Shown here: in pieces, positions 17,604-26,836 of the stretch
Layout of the letters: each line of letters starts with the position of its first letter
Numbering within the stretch: the stretch's first letter is position 1
Assembly: GCF_018860385.1 (NCBI RefSeq)
Contig: NZ_JAHKPH010000022.1
Span: 1-64,000 of the forward strand
Length of the DNA: 64,000 bases
Reading direction: 5' to 3'
Origin: Reinekea forsetii
GTDB taxonomy: Bacteria > Pseudomonadota > Gammaproteobacteria > Pseudomonadales > Natronospirillaceae
Notes under the pieces: model-generated
What the model was told of the DNA's origin: nothing
The model's database searches: none
Seen by the model: the letters and a program-made list of their open reading frames with translations, nothing else
Made by a program: the position numbers and the translations under genes

Positions 17604-18530
17604 ATGAAACTAATTAAAAACTTTAAGGTATCTGCTGGCCGATTTTTCAATGGCAACCCGGCGGGTATCATTGGCGCGTCAATAGTGTCACTGATCATTA
17701 TTGCTTGCTTAGCAGCGCCTCTTTTAACCGATAAAGATCCAAATCGCCGAGTAGCACGGGGTCACCAACCTCCTTCTTCAGAGTTATGGTTTGGCTCAAC
17801 TCGAGCCGGCAAAGATGTCTTTAGCCAAGTTTTATATGGCGGCCGAGTGTCATTAACGGTCGCGTTTTCGGCCGCCCTTACCACAACTATTTTAGCGTTG
17901 CTCATCGGCGTTACCAGCGGTTATGTCGGCGGGAAAATAGATGAAATTATGATGGCCATTACCAATGTGTTTCTTGTGCTACCTCAACTGCCTTTACTGA
18001 TTATTCTCGCAGCGTTTTTAGGCGAGGTTGGCCCCTTAATTATTTCGTTGATCATTGGCTTCACTTCTTGGCCCTGGGGCGCACGAGTCATGCGTTCACA
18101 AACATTAGTGATTCGTCAAAAAGAATTTATTACCTCTGCCGAGGTGATGGGGGAAAGTAAATGGCGGATTATTCTGATTGAGATCATACCCAACCTAATT
18201 TCTTTGGTTGCCGGTATGTTTATCGGAACAGCACTGTACGCCATTGGTATGCAAGTCACCTTAGAATTCTTAGGGCTTGGCGATGCGTCAGTGGTTTCTT
18301 GGGGAACCATGCTCTATTGGGCTCAAGCCACAGCCGCACTTTATGTGGGCGCTTGGTGGGATTTTGTCATTCCAGGATTGTTTGTCGCATTCGTTGGTGG
18401 TGGCTTAGCGCTCTTAAACATCTCTATTGATCAAGTGTCAAACCCCAAACTGCGCACCGGCACCTACATTAAAATTTGGAAGCGAATGAAAGCTGAAATT
18501 GATGCTAAGCGAAAAGGAGTTCAGGCATGA
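17604..18530 (+). CDS. ABC transporter permease, DppC type
   Basis: A 308-residue inner-membrane permease with the DppC layout: a cytoplasmic N-terminus, first helix near residues 25-45, the WFGSTRAGKDVFSQVLYGGRVSL block found in nearly all DppC/OppC proteins (usual form GTDxxGRD), an EAA-like loop (FITSAEVMGESKWRIIL) and a C-terminal amphipathic tail. It partners the DppB-type permease. The stop overlaps the start of the next gene (ATGA at 18527-18530), so the ATPase is translationally coupled. Confidence 0.9.
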   Translation: MKLIKNFKVSAGRFFNGNPAGIIGASIVSLIIIACLAAPLLTDKDPNRRVARGHQPPSSELWFGSTRAGKDVFSQVLYGGRVSLTVAFSAALTTTILALLIGVTSGYVGGKIDEIMMAITNVFLVLPQLPLLIILAAFLGEVGPLIISLIIGFTSWPWGARVMRSQTLVIRQKEFITSAEVMGESKWRIILIEIIPNLISLVAGMFIGTALYAIGMQVTLEFLGLGDASVVSWGTMLYWAQATAALYVGAWWDFVIPGLFVAFVGGGLALLNISIDQVSNPKLRTGTYIKIWKRMKAEIDAKRKGVQA

Positions 18531-19519
18531 CCGAACAACAGCGCCCTTTGCTACAAATAAAAAACGTTTGCGTTGACTACGTGACTAACCAAGGAAATGC
18601 ACGCGCTTGTGATCATGTTTCATTTAATATTTATCCAGGTGAAACGGTGGGGCTTGCGGGTGAATCTGGCTGTGGTAAGAGCACTCTGGCGTTTGCTATT
18701 TCCAATTTGCACAGTGCGCCCGCTTTAATTACAGATGGCGAAATTTTATTTGAAGACCGCGATGTATTGAAAATGAACCAAGAGGAATTGCGCCGCTTTC
18801 GTTGGAATGAAACCGCCATGGTTTTTCAAAGCGCCATGAATTCATTGAACCCAGTGATTACCATTGGTGAACAGTTAGTCGATGTTGTATTGGCCCATAA
18901 AAAAGTAACTAAAGCCGAGGCTATTGCCAAAGGTGAAACATTACTTGAAACCGTGGGTTTGCACCCTTCTCGAATGAACTCCTATCCTCATCAATTGAGT
19001 GGTGGAATGCGTCAACGAGTGGTGATTGCCATCGCCCTTATATTACGACCAAAGCTGATCATCATGGACGAACCTACAACGGCCTTAGATGTTGTTGTAG
19101 AGCGCGACATTATGGACGAACTTTTCGAACTTAAAGACAAGTTTGGTTTTGCAATTTTATTTATTAGTCATGACCTTGGGCTCATGGGAGAAATTGCGGA
19201 TCGCATTGGCATTATGTATGCCGGAAAGTTAGTTGAACTGGGCTCGGCAAAAGACGTATTAGAATCGGCTGAGCATCCCTATACCAAAGGTTTGGTTGGG
19301 TCTTTCCCTACCATCCACGGGCCGAAAGTTAGGCTTGAAGGCATTCCAGGAAGCCCTCTGAATTTATTGGAAACACCACAAGGCTGCTACTTCCAAGCAC
19401 GCTGCAAATCCTGCATTGAGAGTTGCAAATCAATAGAGCCTGAATTAACCGGGTTAACCCAGAACGCAAATCGACTTGTCGCGTGTCACGTCGTTCACGA
19501 TAAAGGAGCTTCCGTATGA
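18527..19519 (+). CDS. ABC transporter ATP-binding protein, DppD type
   Basis: A 330-residue ATPase with Walker A GESGCGKST (about 45-53), Q loop (MVFQSAMNSLNP), signature LSGGMRQRV, Walker B LIIMDEPTTALD and switch His (FISHDLG). The C-terminal extension has the oligopeptide-transporter type Cys cluster (CYFQARCKSCIESC), which in relatives binds an iron-sulfur cluster or metal. It overlaps the permease gene upstream and the second ATPase gene downstream by four bases each, so the three products are made in step. Confidence 0.92.
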   Translation: MTEQQRPLLQIKNVCVDYVTNQGNARACDHVSFNIYPGETVGLAGESGCGKSTLAFAISNLHSAPALITDGEILFEDRDVLKMNQEELRRFRWNETAMVFQSAMNSLNPVITIGEQLVDVVLAHKKVTKAEAIAKGETLLETVGLHPSRMNSYPHQLSGGMRQRVVIAIALILRPKLIIMDEPTTALDVVVERDIMDELFELKDKFGFAILFISHDLGLMGEIADRIGIMYAGKLVELGSAKDVLESAEHPYTKGLVGSFPTIHGPKVRLEGIPGSPLNLLETPQGCYFQARCKSCIESCKSIEPELTGLTQNANRLVACHVVHDKGASV

Positions 19520-20511
19520 GCGCGGCTAAGAAAGCATTTATGAGTGAAAAGCCCAGTATCTATGTTGAAGATCTCGTCATTGATTTTGCCTTAGATAATG
19601 CAATTTTTAATAAGCAATATATGAGGGCGGTTAACAAGGTAAGTTTTATTTTGAAAGCGGGTGAGGCGTTAGCGATAGTCGGCGAGTCAGGCAGTGGAAA
19701 AAGTACCTGTGCCCGAGCCTTATGCCGATTATACCAACCGACCAGTGGCAATATTTGGCTGCAAGATATCAATGTAAATGAAAAAAAGAACCAGATGAAT
19801 CAGCGCGATTATGCCAAAGAAGTTCAAATGATCTTCCAAGATCCATTTGGTTCTCTTAACGCAGTACATACGATTCATCACCATCTCGCAAGACCATTAA
19901 AAATTCACCACCCGAGTTTATCGGTTGATGAAATCGAGAAACGAGTAATAGAGCTTTTGGAGCGGGTAGGGTTAACGCCGGCTAAGCAAACGGCGAATAA
20001 ATACCCTCACGAGCTATCGGGCGGCCAACGGCAGCGAGTTTCAATTGCAAGAGCATTGGCCGTTGGAGCCAATTTTATTCTAGCCGACGAGCCGATATCG
20101 ATGCTCGATGTCTCAATTCGATTGGGCATTCTCAATTTGATGGAAGACATGAAGCAAGATGGCATTGGTTTTATGTACATCACTCACGATATTGCCACTG
20201 CTCGTTATTTTGCAGAGCGAACGGCCGTGATGTATGTAGGGCATATGGTTGAGTGGGGTAACAGCGATTCAGTTACTCAAAACCCCCAGCATCCTTATAC
20301 CCAATTACTCATTTCGGCTGTCCCGGAACCGGGCATTCGTAAAGAGCGTCAAACGATGGCGAAAAAAGCAGAGATACCCTTATGGAAGCCAGAAAGTAAA
20401 GGTTGCCCTTTTGCAAACCGATGCTTAAAGGCGATCGATGAGTGCCGAGAAAGTATGCCGCCGGTGACACAACTGGCCGAAGATCACTTTGTTCGTTGTT
20501 ACCTTTACTGA
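19516..20511 (+). CDS. ABC transporter ATP-binding protein, DppF type
   Basis: Second ATPase of the importer, 331 residues. Walker A GESGSGKST, Q-loop MIFQDPFGSLN, signature LSGGQRQRV, Walker B FILADEPISMLD and switch YITHD are intact. C-terminal Cys residues (GCPFANRCLKAIDEC) match the Opp/Dpp C-terminal domain. Heterodimer with the preceding ATPase is expected. The ATG overlaps the previous stop by four bases. After its stop the operon runs only 42 bases to the GH16 gene, so the surface enzyme is probably cotranscribed. Confidence 0.92.
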   Translation: MSAAKKAFMSEKPSIYVEDLVIDFALDNAIFNKQYMRAVNKVSFILKAGEALAIVGESGSGKSTCARALCRLYQPTSGNIWLQDINVNEKKNQMNQRDYAKEVQMIFQDPFGSLNAVHTIHHHLARPLKIHHPSLSVDEIEKRVIELLERVGLTPAKQTANKYPHELSGGQRQRVSIARALAVGANFILADEPISMLDVSIRLGILNLMEDMKQDGIGFMYITHDIATARYFAERTAVMYVGHMVEWGNSDSVTQNPQHPYTQLLISAVPEPGIRKERQTMAKKAEIPLWKPESKGCPFANRCLKAIDECRESMPPVTQLAEDHFVRCYLY

Positions 20512-20553
20512 TTCTTTTAGTCAGTAAAGCAACTACGTAAAACTAAAGGAAAA

Positions 20554-23157
20554 ATGATGAGAAATATAAAAACAAAATCAACATCGTTATTGGCTATGTC
20601 AGTCGTAGCTTTAACCTTCATAAGTTGCAAACCATTCGAAAAGCCATTTGATCCGGATAAAAAAGGCTGGACGCTGGTATTTTCTGATGAATTTGACGGC
20701 CAGTACATTGATGACAACAAATGGGCATTCGAAGTGAATTGTTGGGGCGGTGGTAACAACGAGGCACAATGCTACACCGATCGCCCAGAGAACGCTTACG
20801 TAGAAGATGGGGTGTTAACCATTAAAGCGATTCGAGAAGCGTATACTGGGCCCGTGTATAACCCAGATGACCCGCGCTACGATCCTAGTAACACAAATAC
20901 CAAATCATTCACGTCAGCGCGCTTACGTTCAGTTAGTCCTGTTGAGTACATCGATGGTCAACCTGCGCAATTTAATTTTGAAAATGACTGGAAATATGGA
21001 CGCTTTGAAATTAGAGCTAAGCTGCCATCTGGTCAAGGTACCTGGCCTGCCATTTGGATGCTACCAACCGATTGGGAATTCGGTGGTTGGGCGATGTCTG
21101 GGGAAATAGACATCATGGAAGCCGTTAATTTGAAATCAACTTATGTTGATGAAGAAACCGGTGAAACAAAAGTCGAAAACCGTGTCCATGGAACATTGCA
21201 TTATGGTCGCGCCTGGCCAGGAAACGTATATTCAGGTGTTGAATATGACTTTGGCGATGAACGCATTAACCCTTCGGATGACTTTCATATTTATTCAATT
21301 GAATGGGAAGAGGGTGCCATTCGTTGGTTTGTAGATAACCATCATTATGCCACTCAAACGCAAGAAGGTTGGTATACCCATTATCAAGATGAAAACGGTT
21401 TATGGCGCAGCAGTGAGATGACACCTGCACCGTTTAATCAAAACTTTCACTTAATTATGAATTTGGCTATGGGTGGAAACTGGGCTGCGAATGTTAATGA
21501 AGGCGGAATCGACCCGGCCATTAACGAAGCTGAATTGCTAATTGATTACGTACGTGTGTATCAGTGCGAAAAAGATGAAACCGGTGTCGCGTGTGGTAGC
21601 AAAGGCAAAGAAGGATCTTACACGTTAGAAAGTGGAGTGGTAGAGCCTGAATTGCCGGTCGCAGCCGATTTTAACGCCGATCCGCTCGTTATCTTTGACG
21701 GCCAGCTAGCCGCCAATTGGCAAATGGCAAAGTGGGATGATGCCGACGGCGGTGATGAATACGCCATTAGAGATGGATTAATTGATTTAAAATTTGATCA
21801 AACTGGCGTGATGTATTTATACGGCGATCAAGGCAATGCATTTGATGCAACTCCCTATGGTGGCGGAGAGTACCGATTTAAAATTCGATGGGTCGATGGC
21901 GATGCGACGGGTTTAAAAGTTGGGTTCAGTAACACCGCGGGAAGTTTCGCTCATGTCGTGCTGGATCAACAATATTTTGGAATGAAAGGCGCTGAAGGTT
22001 GGACAGATGTTGTGATTCCTGTTTCAGATATGCTTCTAAATGCTCCCGGATTCGACTTAACCAGCGTTGATATTTCAGGAAAATTCGAACAAGTTGGCGG
22101 GTCACAGCTGAACATTCAAATTAAAGATTTACAAAAGAGTAAAGGGGAATACGTTCCTATTGAAACCGATGCCTACGGATATGAGCTGGAACTCCTTACA
22201 GAAACAATAGGCTTTGGATTTGATGCCTATTTATACCATGGCTATGGTGAAGCCAACACCGACGATTTAACCGTTAGAGAGGGTGTCATGTCTGGCCAAC
22301 ACATTGGCGGAGGTAATATCTCAATTGGCTCTACTTCCGGTCCTATAGATTTATCCGCGTTTGCTCAAGGACAGCTTAATTTTGAATTACGTATCGCCAG
22401 CGCCGGCAGTGCCACGGACGTCTTAGTTAAAATGGATGGTGGCTGGCCAAATGTCGGTGACGTAGCTTTAAGTGAAACACCAACGGGCATGCCAACTAAC
22501 AACGAGTGGCACTCCTATTCGGTCAATGTTGTAGGTTTTGTTACCAATAATAACCGATTAGATGGCAGCGGGAATTTTGAATTGAGTCACGTTCTTAACC
22601 CATTTGTTATTGAAGCTTTCGGTGGTGGAGATCTACATGTAGACGTACGCAACGTAACACTCACTCGCCCATTACACTTATTAAGCACTGAATTGGCTGC
22701 GGGCTTTGATGCCTTTTTATACCACGGCTATAACGAGCCTTCGACCGATACGCTTACAATCGCGAATGGTGTTATGAATGGCACCCACTCAGGCGGTGGA
22801 AACATTTCTATAGGAAGCTCTGGAGCAGCGGTCGATTTAAGCAGCTTAGCAAACGCTGATATCGCGTTCGATTTGAGGATTGTCAATCAAGGCAGCGCGA
22901 GCGATGTGCTCATTAAAATTGATAGCGGTTGGCCTAACCTAGGTGATGTTGCTTTAAGTGAAACAAGCCAGAGTATGCCGATTGATTCAAACTGGGTTTC
23001 TTATGCGATACCGGTGAGTCAATTTGTTGCAAACAATAACCGCTTAGATGGCAGTGGTGTATTGAACTTGAGTTCGGTCATAAACGCTTTTGTAGTCGAA
23101 GCATTTGGTGGGGGCGATCTTGAGGTAGAAGTTCGCAATGTTCGATATCAGTTCTAA
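20554..23157 (+). CDS. GH16 endo-beta-1,3-glucanase (laminarinase) lipoprotein with three C-terminal beta modules
   Basis: An 867-residue lipoprotein: signal with lipobox TFIS-C (Cys25), so anchored in the outer or inner membrane. The GH16 domain (about 38-340) carries the laminarinase-type active site GEIDIMEAVN with nucleophile E184, D186 and acid/base E189 (ExDxxE, beta-bulge form), and WPAIWMLP before it. After a linker, residues about 368-530 resemble the galactose-binding-like domain at the C-terminus of ExoP-type beta-glucanases. Then follow two similar 150-residue modules (about 553-704 and 717-867), both with GFDA-LYHGY, GGGNISIGS, NNNRLDGSG and EAFGGGDL motifs. They may bind glucan. 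It should cut beta-1,3-glucan at the surface for uptake by the neighbouring importer. Confidence 0.9.
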   Translation: MMRNIKTKSTSLLAMSVVALTFISCKPFEKPFDPDKKGWTLVFSDEFDGQYIDDNKWAFEVNCWGGGNNEAQCYTDRPENAYVEDGVLTIKAIREAYTGPVYNPDDPRYDPSNTNTKSFTSARLRSVSPVEYIDGQPAQFNFENDWKYGRFEIRAKLPSGQGTWPAIWMLPTDWEFGGWAMSGEIDIMEAVNLKSTYVDEETGETKVENRVHGTLHYGRAWPGNVYSGVEYDFGDERINPSDDFHIYSIEWEEGAIRWFVDNHHYATQTQEGWYTHYQDENGLWRSSEMTPAPFNQNFHLIMNLAMGGNWAANVNEGGIDPAINEAELLIDYVRVYQCEKDETGVACGSKGKEGSYTLESGVVEPELPVAADFNADPLVIFDGQLAANWQMAKWDDADGGDEYAIRDGLIDLKFDQTGVMYLYGDQGNAFDATPYGGGEYRFKIRWVDGDATGLKVGFSNTAGSFAHVVLDQQYFGMKGAEGWTDVVIPVSDMLLNAPGFDLTSVDISGKFEQVGGSQLNIQIKDLQKSKGEYVPIETDAYGYELELLTETIGFGFDAYLYHGYGEANTDDLTVREGVMSGQHIGGGNISIGSTSGPIDLSAFAQGQLNFELRIASAGSATDVLVKMDGGWPNVGDVALSETPTGMPTNNEWHSYSVNVVGFVTNNNRLDGSGNFELSHVLNPFVIEAFGGGDLHVDVRNVTLTRPLHLLSTELAAGFDAFLYHGYNEPSTDTLTIANGVMNGTHSGGGNISIGSSGAAVDLSSLANADIAFDLRIVNQGSASDVLIKIDSGWPNLGDVALSETSQSMPIDSNWVSYAIPVSQFVANNNRLDGSGVLNLSSVINAFVVEAFGGGDLEVEVRNVRYQF

Positions 23158-23278
23158 CTGAATCGTAGCATATTACTTCGCGCCGATAATCTTCACGGTG
23201 CGAAGTAACGTAGTCTTTGGTTCATTCAATAATCATTTTGTCGGTCAACGTTGATCTTTCATCATTTTAGGATACCCC

Positions 23279-26200
23279 ATGGTAATGCTTTTAAAAGACA
23301 GTGAAGCTGCGGTAAAGTCACGATCCAACATAGACGTTCACGGAGCGTTTTGTACTTATCGTGGTCAACGATTTTACCAAATCACCAATTACCACAGAAT
23401 GAGCAACTTCTTTATGTCCGTGGTAAGCGCCTATGACCACTGGTTATTTATTTCCAGCAACGGTGGGTTAACCGCTGGCCGGCAACATTCAGATCGAGCG
23501 CTGTTCCCTTATTACACAGAAGATAAAATAACGGATATGGCGCATTGCACGGGTCCTATGACCTTAATTAAAGAAAAAGGTCAATTGTGGCAGCCATTTC
23601 AGACTAATGCGTTAGTGGAAGATTTTGACAACAGATCACTCTATAAAAGCACGTTGGGTGATCAACTGTTTTTCAGTGAATCAAGAAACGGCCTGACCTT
23701 TGAGTACGGCTGGTCATTCAGCGATCTGCATGGCATTGTGCGTACAGTGACACTGCGTAATGAAAGTGAATTGCCGCGTGACATATCATTTTTAGATGGA
23801 CTGCAGAATATTATTCCAGCAAACATCACAGCAGAATTACAAAATGACAACAGTGTGTTGCTTGATGCCTATAAATCGGCTGACTGCTATCAAAATAACC
23901 TAGCCGCTTTTTATATGAGTTCTAGACTGACTGATTTAGCCGAACCTTCCGAGAGTTTGCTGGCGAATAGCGTTTGGCACTGCATCGAGGAAAATCGTTT
24001 CAGCGCAAAGGTTTGCTTAAGTGAAAATGCACCAAAACAATTTGCCGCAAATACAAACGTAGACACAAATGTCCGGCAAAGAGGTCAGCGAGGCAGCTAT
24101 TTTATAACAGCAGACATCACTTTAGCGCCCGGAGAGGAAATACAATGGATGCAAGTCTGTGAAGTCACACAAGATGGTCCAAGTATTCAACAATTAATTA
24201 AACAAGTGTCTGCAGATGGGTTGTTTTCTCAAGTAAACGAAGACGTTCGAAGCGGGTCACATAGCTTAGAGCAGTACTTGGCAAAAGCCGACGGTATTCA
24301 AACTTCTGACGACGAACTTGCAACCGTTCATCATCAGGCCAATACGCTATTTAATATAATGCGCGGGGGCTTATTTACACAAGGCTACTCGATAATGCGC
24401 AGTGATCTGTTGGCCTTTGTAAGTCAACGTCAAAAAAGATTGGCGGTACATGATTGGTGGGCGACTGTGCCAGAATCTGTATCTATATCAGAGCTACGTG
24501 ACCTATTAAATACATGCCAATCAACTGATTTAAGGCGTATTGCTAACGAATATCTGCCGATCAGTTTTAGCCGTCGTCACGGTGACCCTAGCCGACCTTG
24601 GAATAAGTTTTCGATCAATCTAAAAGACGCCGATGGCGCGCCGATCAAGGACTATCAGGGTAATTGGCGCGACATATTTCAAAACTGGGAGCCACTGGCG
24701 CTCTCTTATCCAAAATATTTGCCCTCTATGATCAGTGCGTTTTTGAATGCAACCACGACGGATGGTTACAATCCTTATCGGGTAACCCGCAATGGGATTG
24801 AATGGGAAACCCCTGAGCCAGATAATGATTGGGCGAATATTGGGTATTGGAGTGACCACCAAATAATTTATCTTTCTAAACTCTTAGAGCTTCAAGTTTC
24901 CATGAATCCAAAATGGATTACCGAAAACCATCATCAAGCCCAGTTTAGCTATGCAAATGTTCCTTATCGAATTAAATTGTTCACACAACTAAAAGATAAC
25001 CCGTACGACAGTATTAAGTTTGACGATGCTCTCAACGATTTAATTAACTCAAAAGTTGAAACAATGGGCAGCGATGGCAAGCTGCTTCAGGATTCGGAAC
25101 AAAAGGTTATACACGGCAATTTAATTGAGAAGCTGCTGACACTGTGGTTGGCTAAGCTGAGCAACTTTGTGCCCGATGGTGGTATTTGGATGAACACGCA
25201 ACGCCCTGAATGGAACGACGCGAATAATGCGTTAGCGGGCTGGGGCTTGTCTGTTGTGACCGTTGCCTATTTACATCGACACTTGCTCTTTATGCGTAAA
25301 GCCTTAAGAGAGGTTAAGGGGACTATTGAGATTAGTGAATCTGTCTTTAATTGGTTTGAGAAGATCCGCTCGCTGTATTTACATATTCCTAACCAGTTGG
25401 ATTCAAAAAAGCGCTTTGGGTTTTTAGAAGCAAGCTCGAATGCCGCTGATGTGTATAGAGCGGAAGTCTATGCAAAAGGATTATCCAACGTCAAAGCTTC
25501 GCTCGCGCTATCCGGAGTCGTTGAATTTTTAGATCAGGTGCTGCCCGTTCTTGCCGCAACATTACACAATAACCGCCGTAAAGATGGCTTGTACCATGGG
25601 TATAATATTTTACATTTAGGTGACTTAGCTGCCGAGGTGACACATTTACCGCTCATGCTTGAGGGTCAAGTCGCCATGTTATCTGCTAATGTGTTGAACC
25701 CAAGTGAAAGTCTTCAATTGCTCAACTCATTGCGATGCAGTGACTTATATCGTGAAGACCAACACACCTATCTCCTATATCCTAATAAAAGCCTGGCGCA
25801 ATTTATTGATAAAAACTGCATAGAATCGAAAGATCTCCGCGCATTAAATCAAAGCAAACCAGAACTGTTAAAACATCGGATTCTGACGGAAAGTGAAACG
25901 GGACTCTTTCATTTTAATGCCAATTTTCGTAATGCTAAAGATTTAGCGCAGCGTTTGTCAGACGTAAATATACAAGAGCCAGATAAACTACGCTTATTAG
26001 ATTTATTTGAAAAAACATTTAATCATAAGTCCTTTACTGGACGCTCGGGGTCGTTTTTCGGCTACGAGGGATTAGGAAGCACCTATTGGCATATGGTGTC
26101 TAAATTGTTGCTAGCCGCGCAGGAAAATTGGTTTGTTGCTCACACAGAACATAGCGAAACTGCAATTGAACTTAAAAAAGCTTATTACGATATTCGCGCT

Positions 26201-26686
26201 GGAATTGGCTTTAATAAAACACCTGAGCAATATGGCGCGTTTCCGACCGATCCTTATAGCCACACGCCGGAGTCTGGCATAGCTCGGCAACCGGGAATGA
26301 CAGGGCAAGTTAAAGAAGAGCTCATCACTCGCTTAGGAGAGTTTGGTATCAGGTGGCAAGATGGCAATGTTGAAATAATTCATGGGCTGTTGGCAGAGCA
26401 CGAATTCTTAACAGAACCAAATTCCTTTAACTACTTGGATGTGCATGACAAGTGGCAAAGTATGCCTTTGGAAAAAGGTTCGCTCGCGTTCACCTTGGCA
26501 CAAGTGCCTTTTGTGTATCGGGCTGTTTCAGGTGAGCAATTGAAAATTCAAGTAATCACGGCCGATGAGACAACTTTTGAAATGGCAAACAACAAGTTGA
26601 CACCTTTTGTTATGAAAAGGCTTATCGAGCGCGATGGCGTTATTAAAGAAATTTTAGTGAATTATCCATGTTCTAACATTGGCTAA
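23279..26686 (+). CDS. Large clan GH-Q glycoside phosphorylase (GH94/GH149/GH161-like), probable beta-1,3-oligoglucan phosphorylase
   Basis: A 1135-residue cytoplasmic protein without signal peptide. The N-terminal half has the beta-sandwich features of cellobiose-phosphorylase-like enzymes (YRGQRFYQITNYHRMSNFFM; NGGLTAGR); the (alpha/alpha)6 part contains RPEWNDANNALAGWG with the expected catalytic acid D647, and GSFFGYEGLGSTYWHMV near the C-terminus. It is far longer than ordinary GH94 enzymes (about 800), but similar to the GH149 and GH161 beta-1,3-glucan oligosaccharide phosphorylases (about 1100). It would release glucose-1-phosphate from imported laminari-oligosaccharides. Exact family cannot be fixed by eye. 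The gene follows the GH16 gene by 121 bases, and its stop lies at the junction with a ybiT remnant. Confidence 0.78.
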   Translation: MVMLLKDSEAAVKSRSNIDVHGAFCTYRGQRFYQITNYHRMSNFFMSVVSAYDHWLFISSNGGLTAGRQHSDRALFPYYTEDKITDMAHCTGPMTLIKEKGQLWQPFQTNALVEDFDNRSLYKSTLGDQLFFSESRNGLTFEYGWSFSDLHGIVRTVTLRNESELPRDISFLDGLQNIIPANITAELQNDNSVLLDAYKSADCYQNNLAAFYMSSRLTDLAEPSESLLANSVWHCIEENRFSAKVCLSENAPKQFAANTNVDTNVRQRGQRGSYFITADITLAPGEEIQWMQVCEVTQDGPSIQQLIKQVSADGLFSQVNEDVRSGSHSLEQYLAKADGIQTSDDELATVHHQANTLFNIMRGGLFTQGYSIMRSDLLAFVSQRQKRLAVHDWWATVPESVSISELRDLLNTCQSTDLRRIANEYLPISFSRRHGDPSRPWNKFSINLKDADGAPIKDYQGNWRDIFQNWEPLALSYPKYLPSMISAFLNATTTDGYNPYRVTRNGIEWETPEPDNDWANIGYWSDHQIIYLSKLLELQVSMNPKWITENHHQAQFSYANVPYRIKLFTQLKDNPYDSIKFDDALNDLINSKVETMGSDGKLLQDSEQKVIHGNLIEKLLTLWLAKLSNFVPDGGIWMNTQRPEWNDANNALAGWGLSVVTVAYLHRHLLFMRKALREVKGTIEISESVFNWFEKIRSLYLHIPNQLDSKKRFGFLEASSNAADVYRAEVYAKGLSNVKASLALSGVVEFLDQVLPVLAATLHNNRRKDGLYHGYNILHLGDLAAEVTHLPLMLEGQVAMLSANVLNPSESLQLLNSLRCSDLYREDQHTYLLYPNKSLAQFIDKNCIESKDLRALNQSKPELLKHRILTESETGLFHFNANFRNAKDLAQRLSDVNIQEPDKLRLLDLFEKTFNHKSFTGRSGSFFGYEGLGSTYWHMVSKLLLAAQENWFVAHTEHSETAIELKKAYYDIRAGIGFNKTPEQYGAFPTDPYSHTPESGIARQPGMTGQVKEELITRLGEFGIRWQDGNVEIIHGLLAEHEFLTEPNSFNYLDVHDKWQSMPLEKGSLAFTLAQVPFVYRAVSGEQLKIQVITADETTFEMANNKLTPFVMKRLIERDGVIKEILVNYPCSNIG

Positions 26687-26690
26687 CTCT

Positions 26691-26780
26691 ATTGATGTGA
26701 AAGGCCAGCAGCTTGTGACTTTTAAAGGCAGCTATGAAGAATATGTAGCTTAGCGCGGCAAGCGTGCTCAAGTAGCCTAG
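26691..26780 (+). pseudogene. Decayed duplicate of the ybiT 3' end
   Basis: These 90 bases align without gaps to 12091-12180, the last 30 codons of ybiT; I count 63 of 90 identical bases, 50 of the first 60. Translated, the first 20 residues ([20 protein letters not shown]) differ from the intact copy at two sites. Then a TAG replaces the Glu codon, and the end reads RGKRAQVA before another TAG. Weak similarity begins a few bases earlier, over the GH94-like stop. It cannot be expressed as an ABC-F protein. It shows that DNA from 12181 to about 26690 was placed between two versions of the ybiT end. Confidence 0.9.
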
Positions 26781-26793
26781 CGATCTTAAACGT

Positions 26794-26828
26794 ATATGCA
26801 CCACTGATAAATGTGGTGCATATGTTTT
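26794..26828. terminator. Terminator hairpin after the ybiT remnant
   Basis: ATATGCACCAC / GTGGTGCATAT, eleven perfect pairs with an eight-base loop, followed by GTTTTAA. It may be the old ybiT terminator that now ends the beta-glucan operon, and may also end the convergent lipoprotein gene. Confidence 0.75.
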
Positions 26829-26836
26829 AAGGTACA

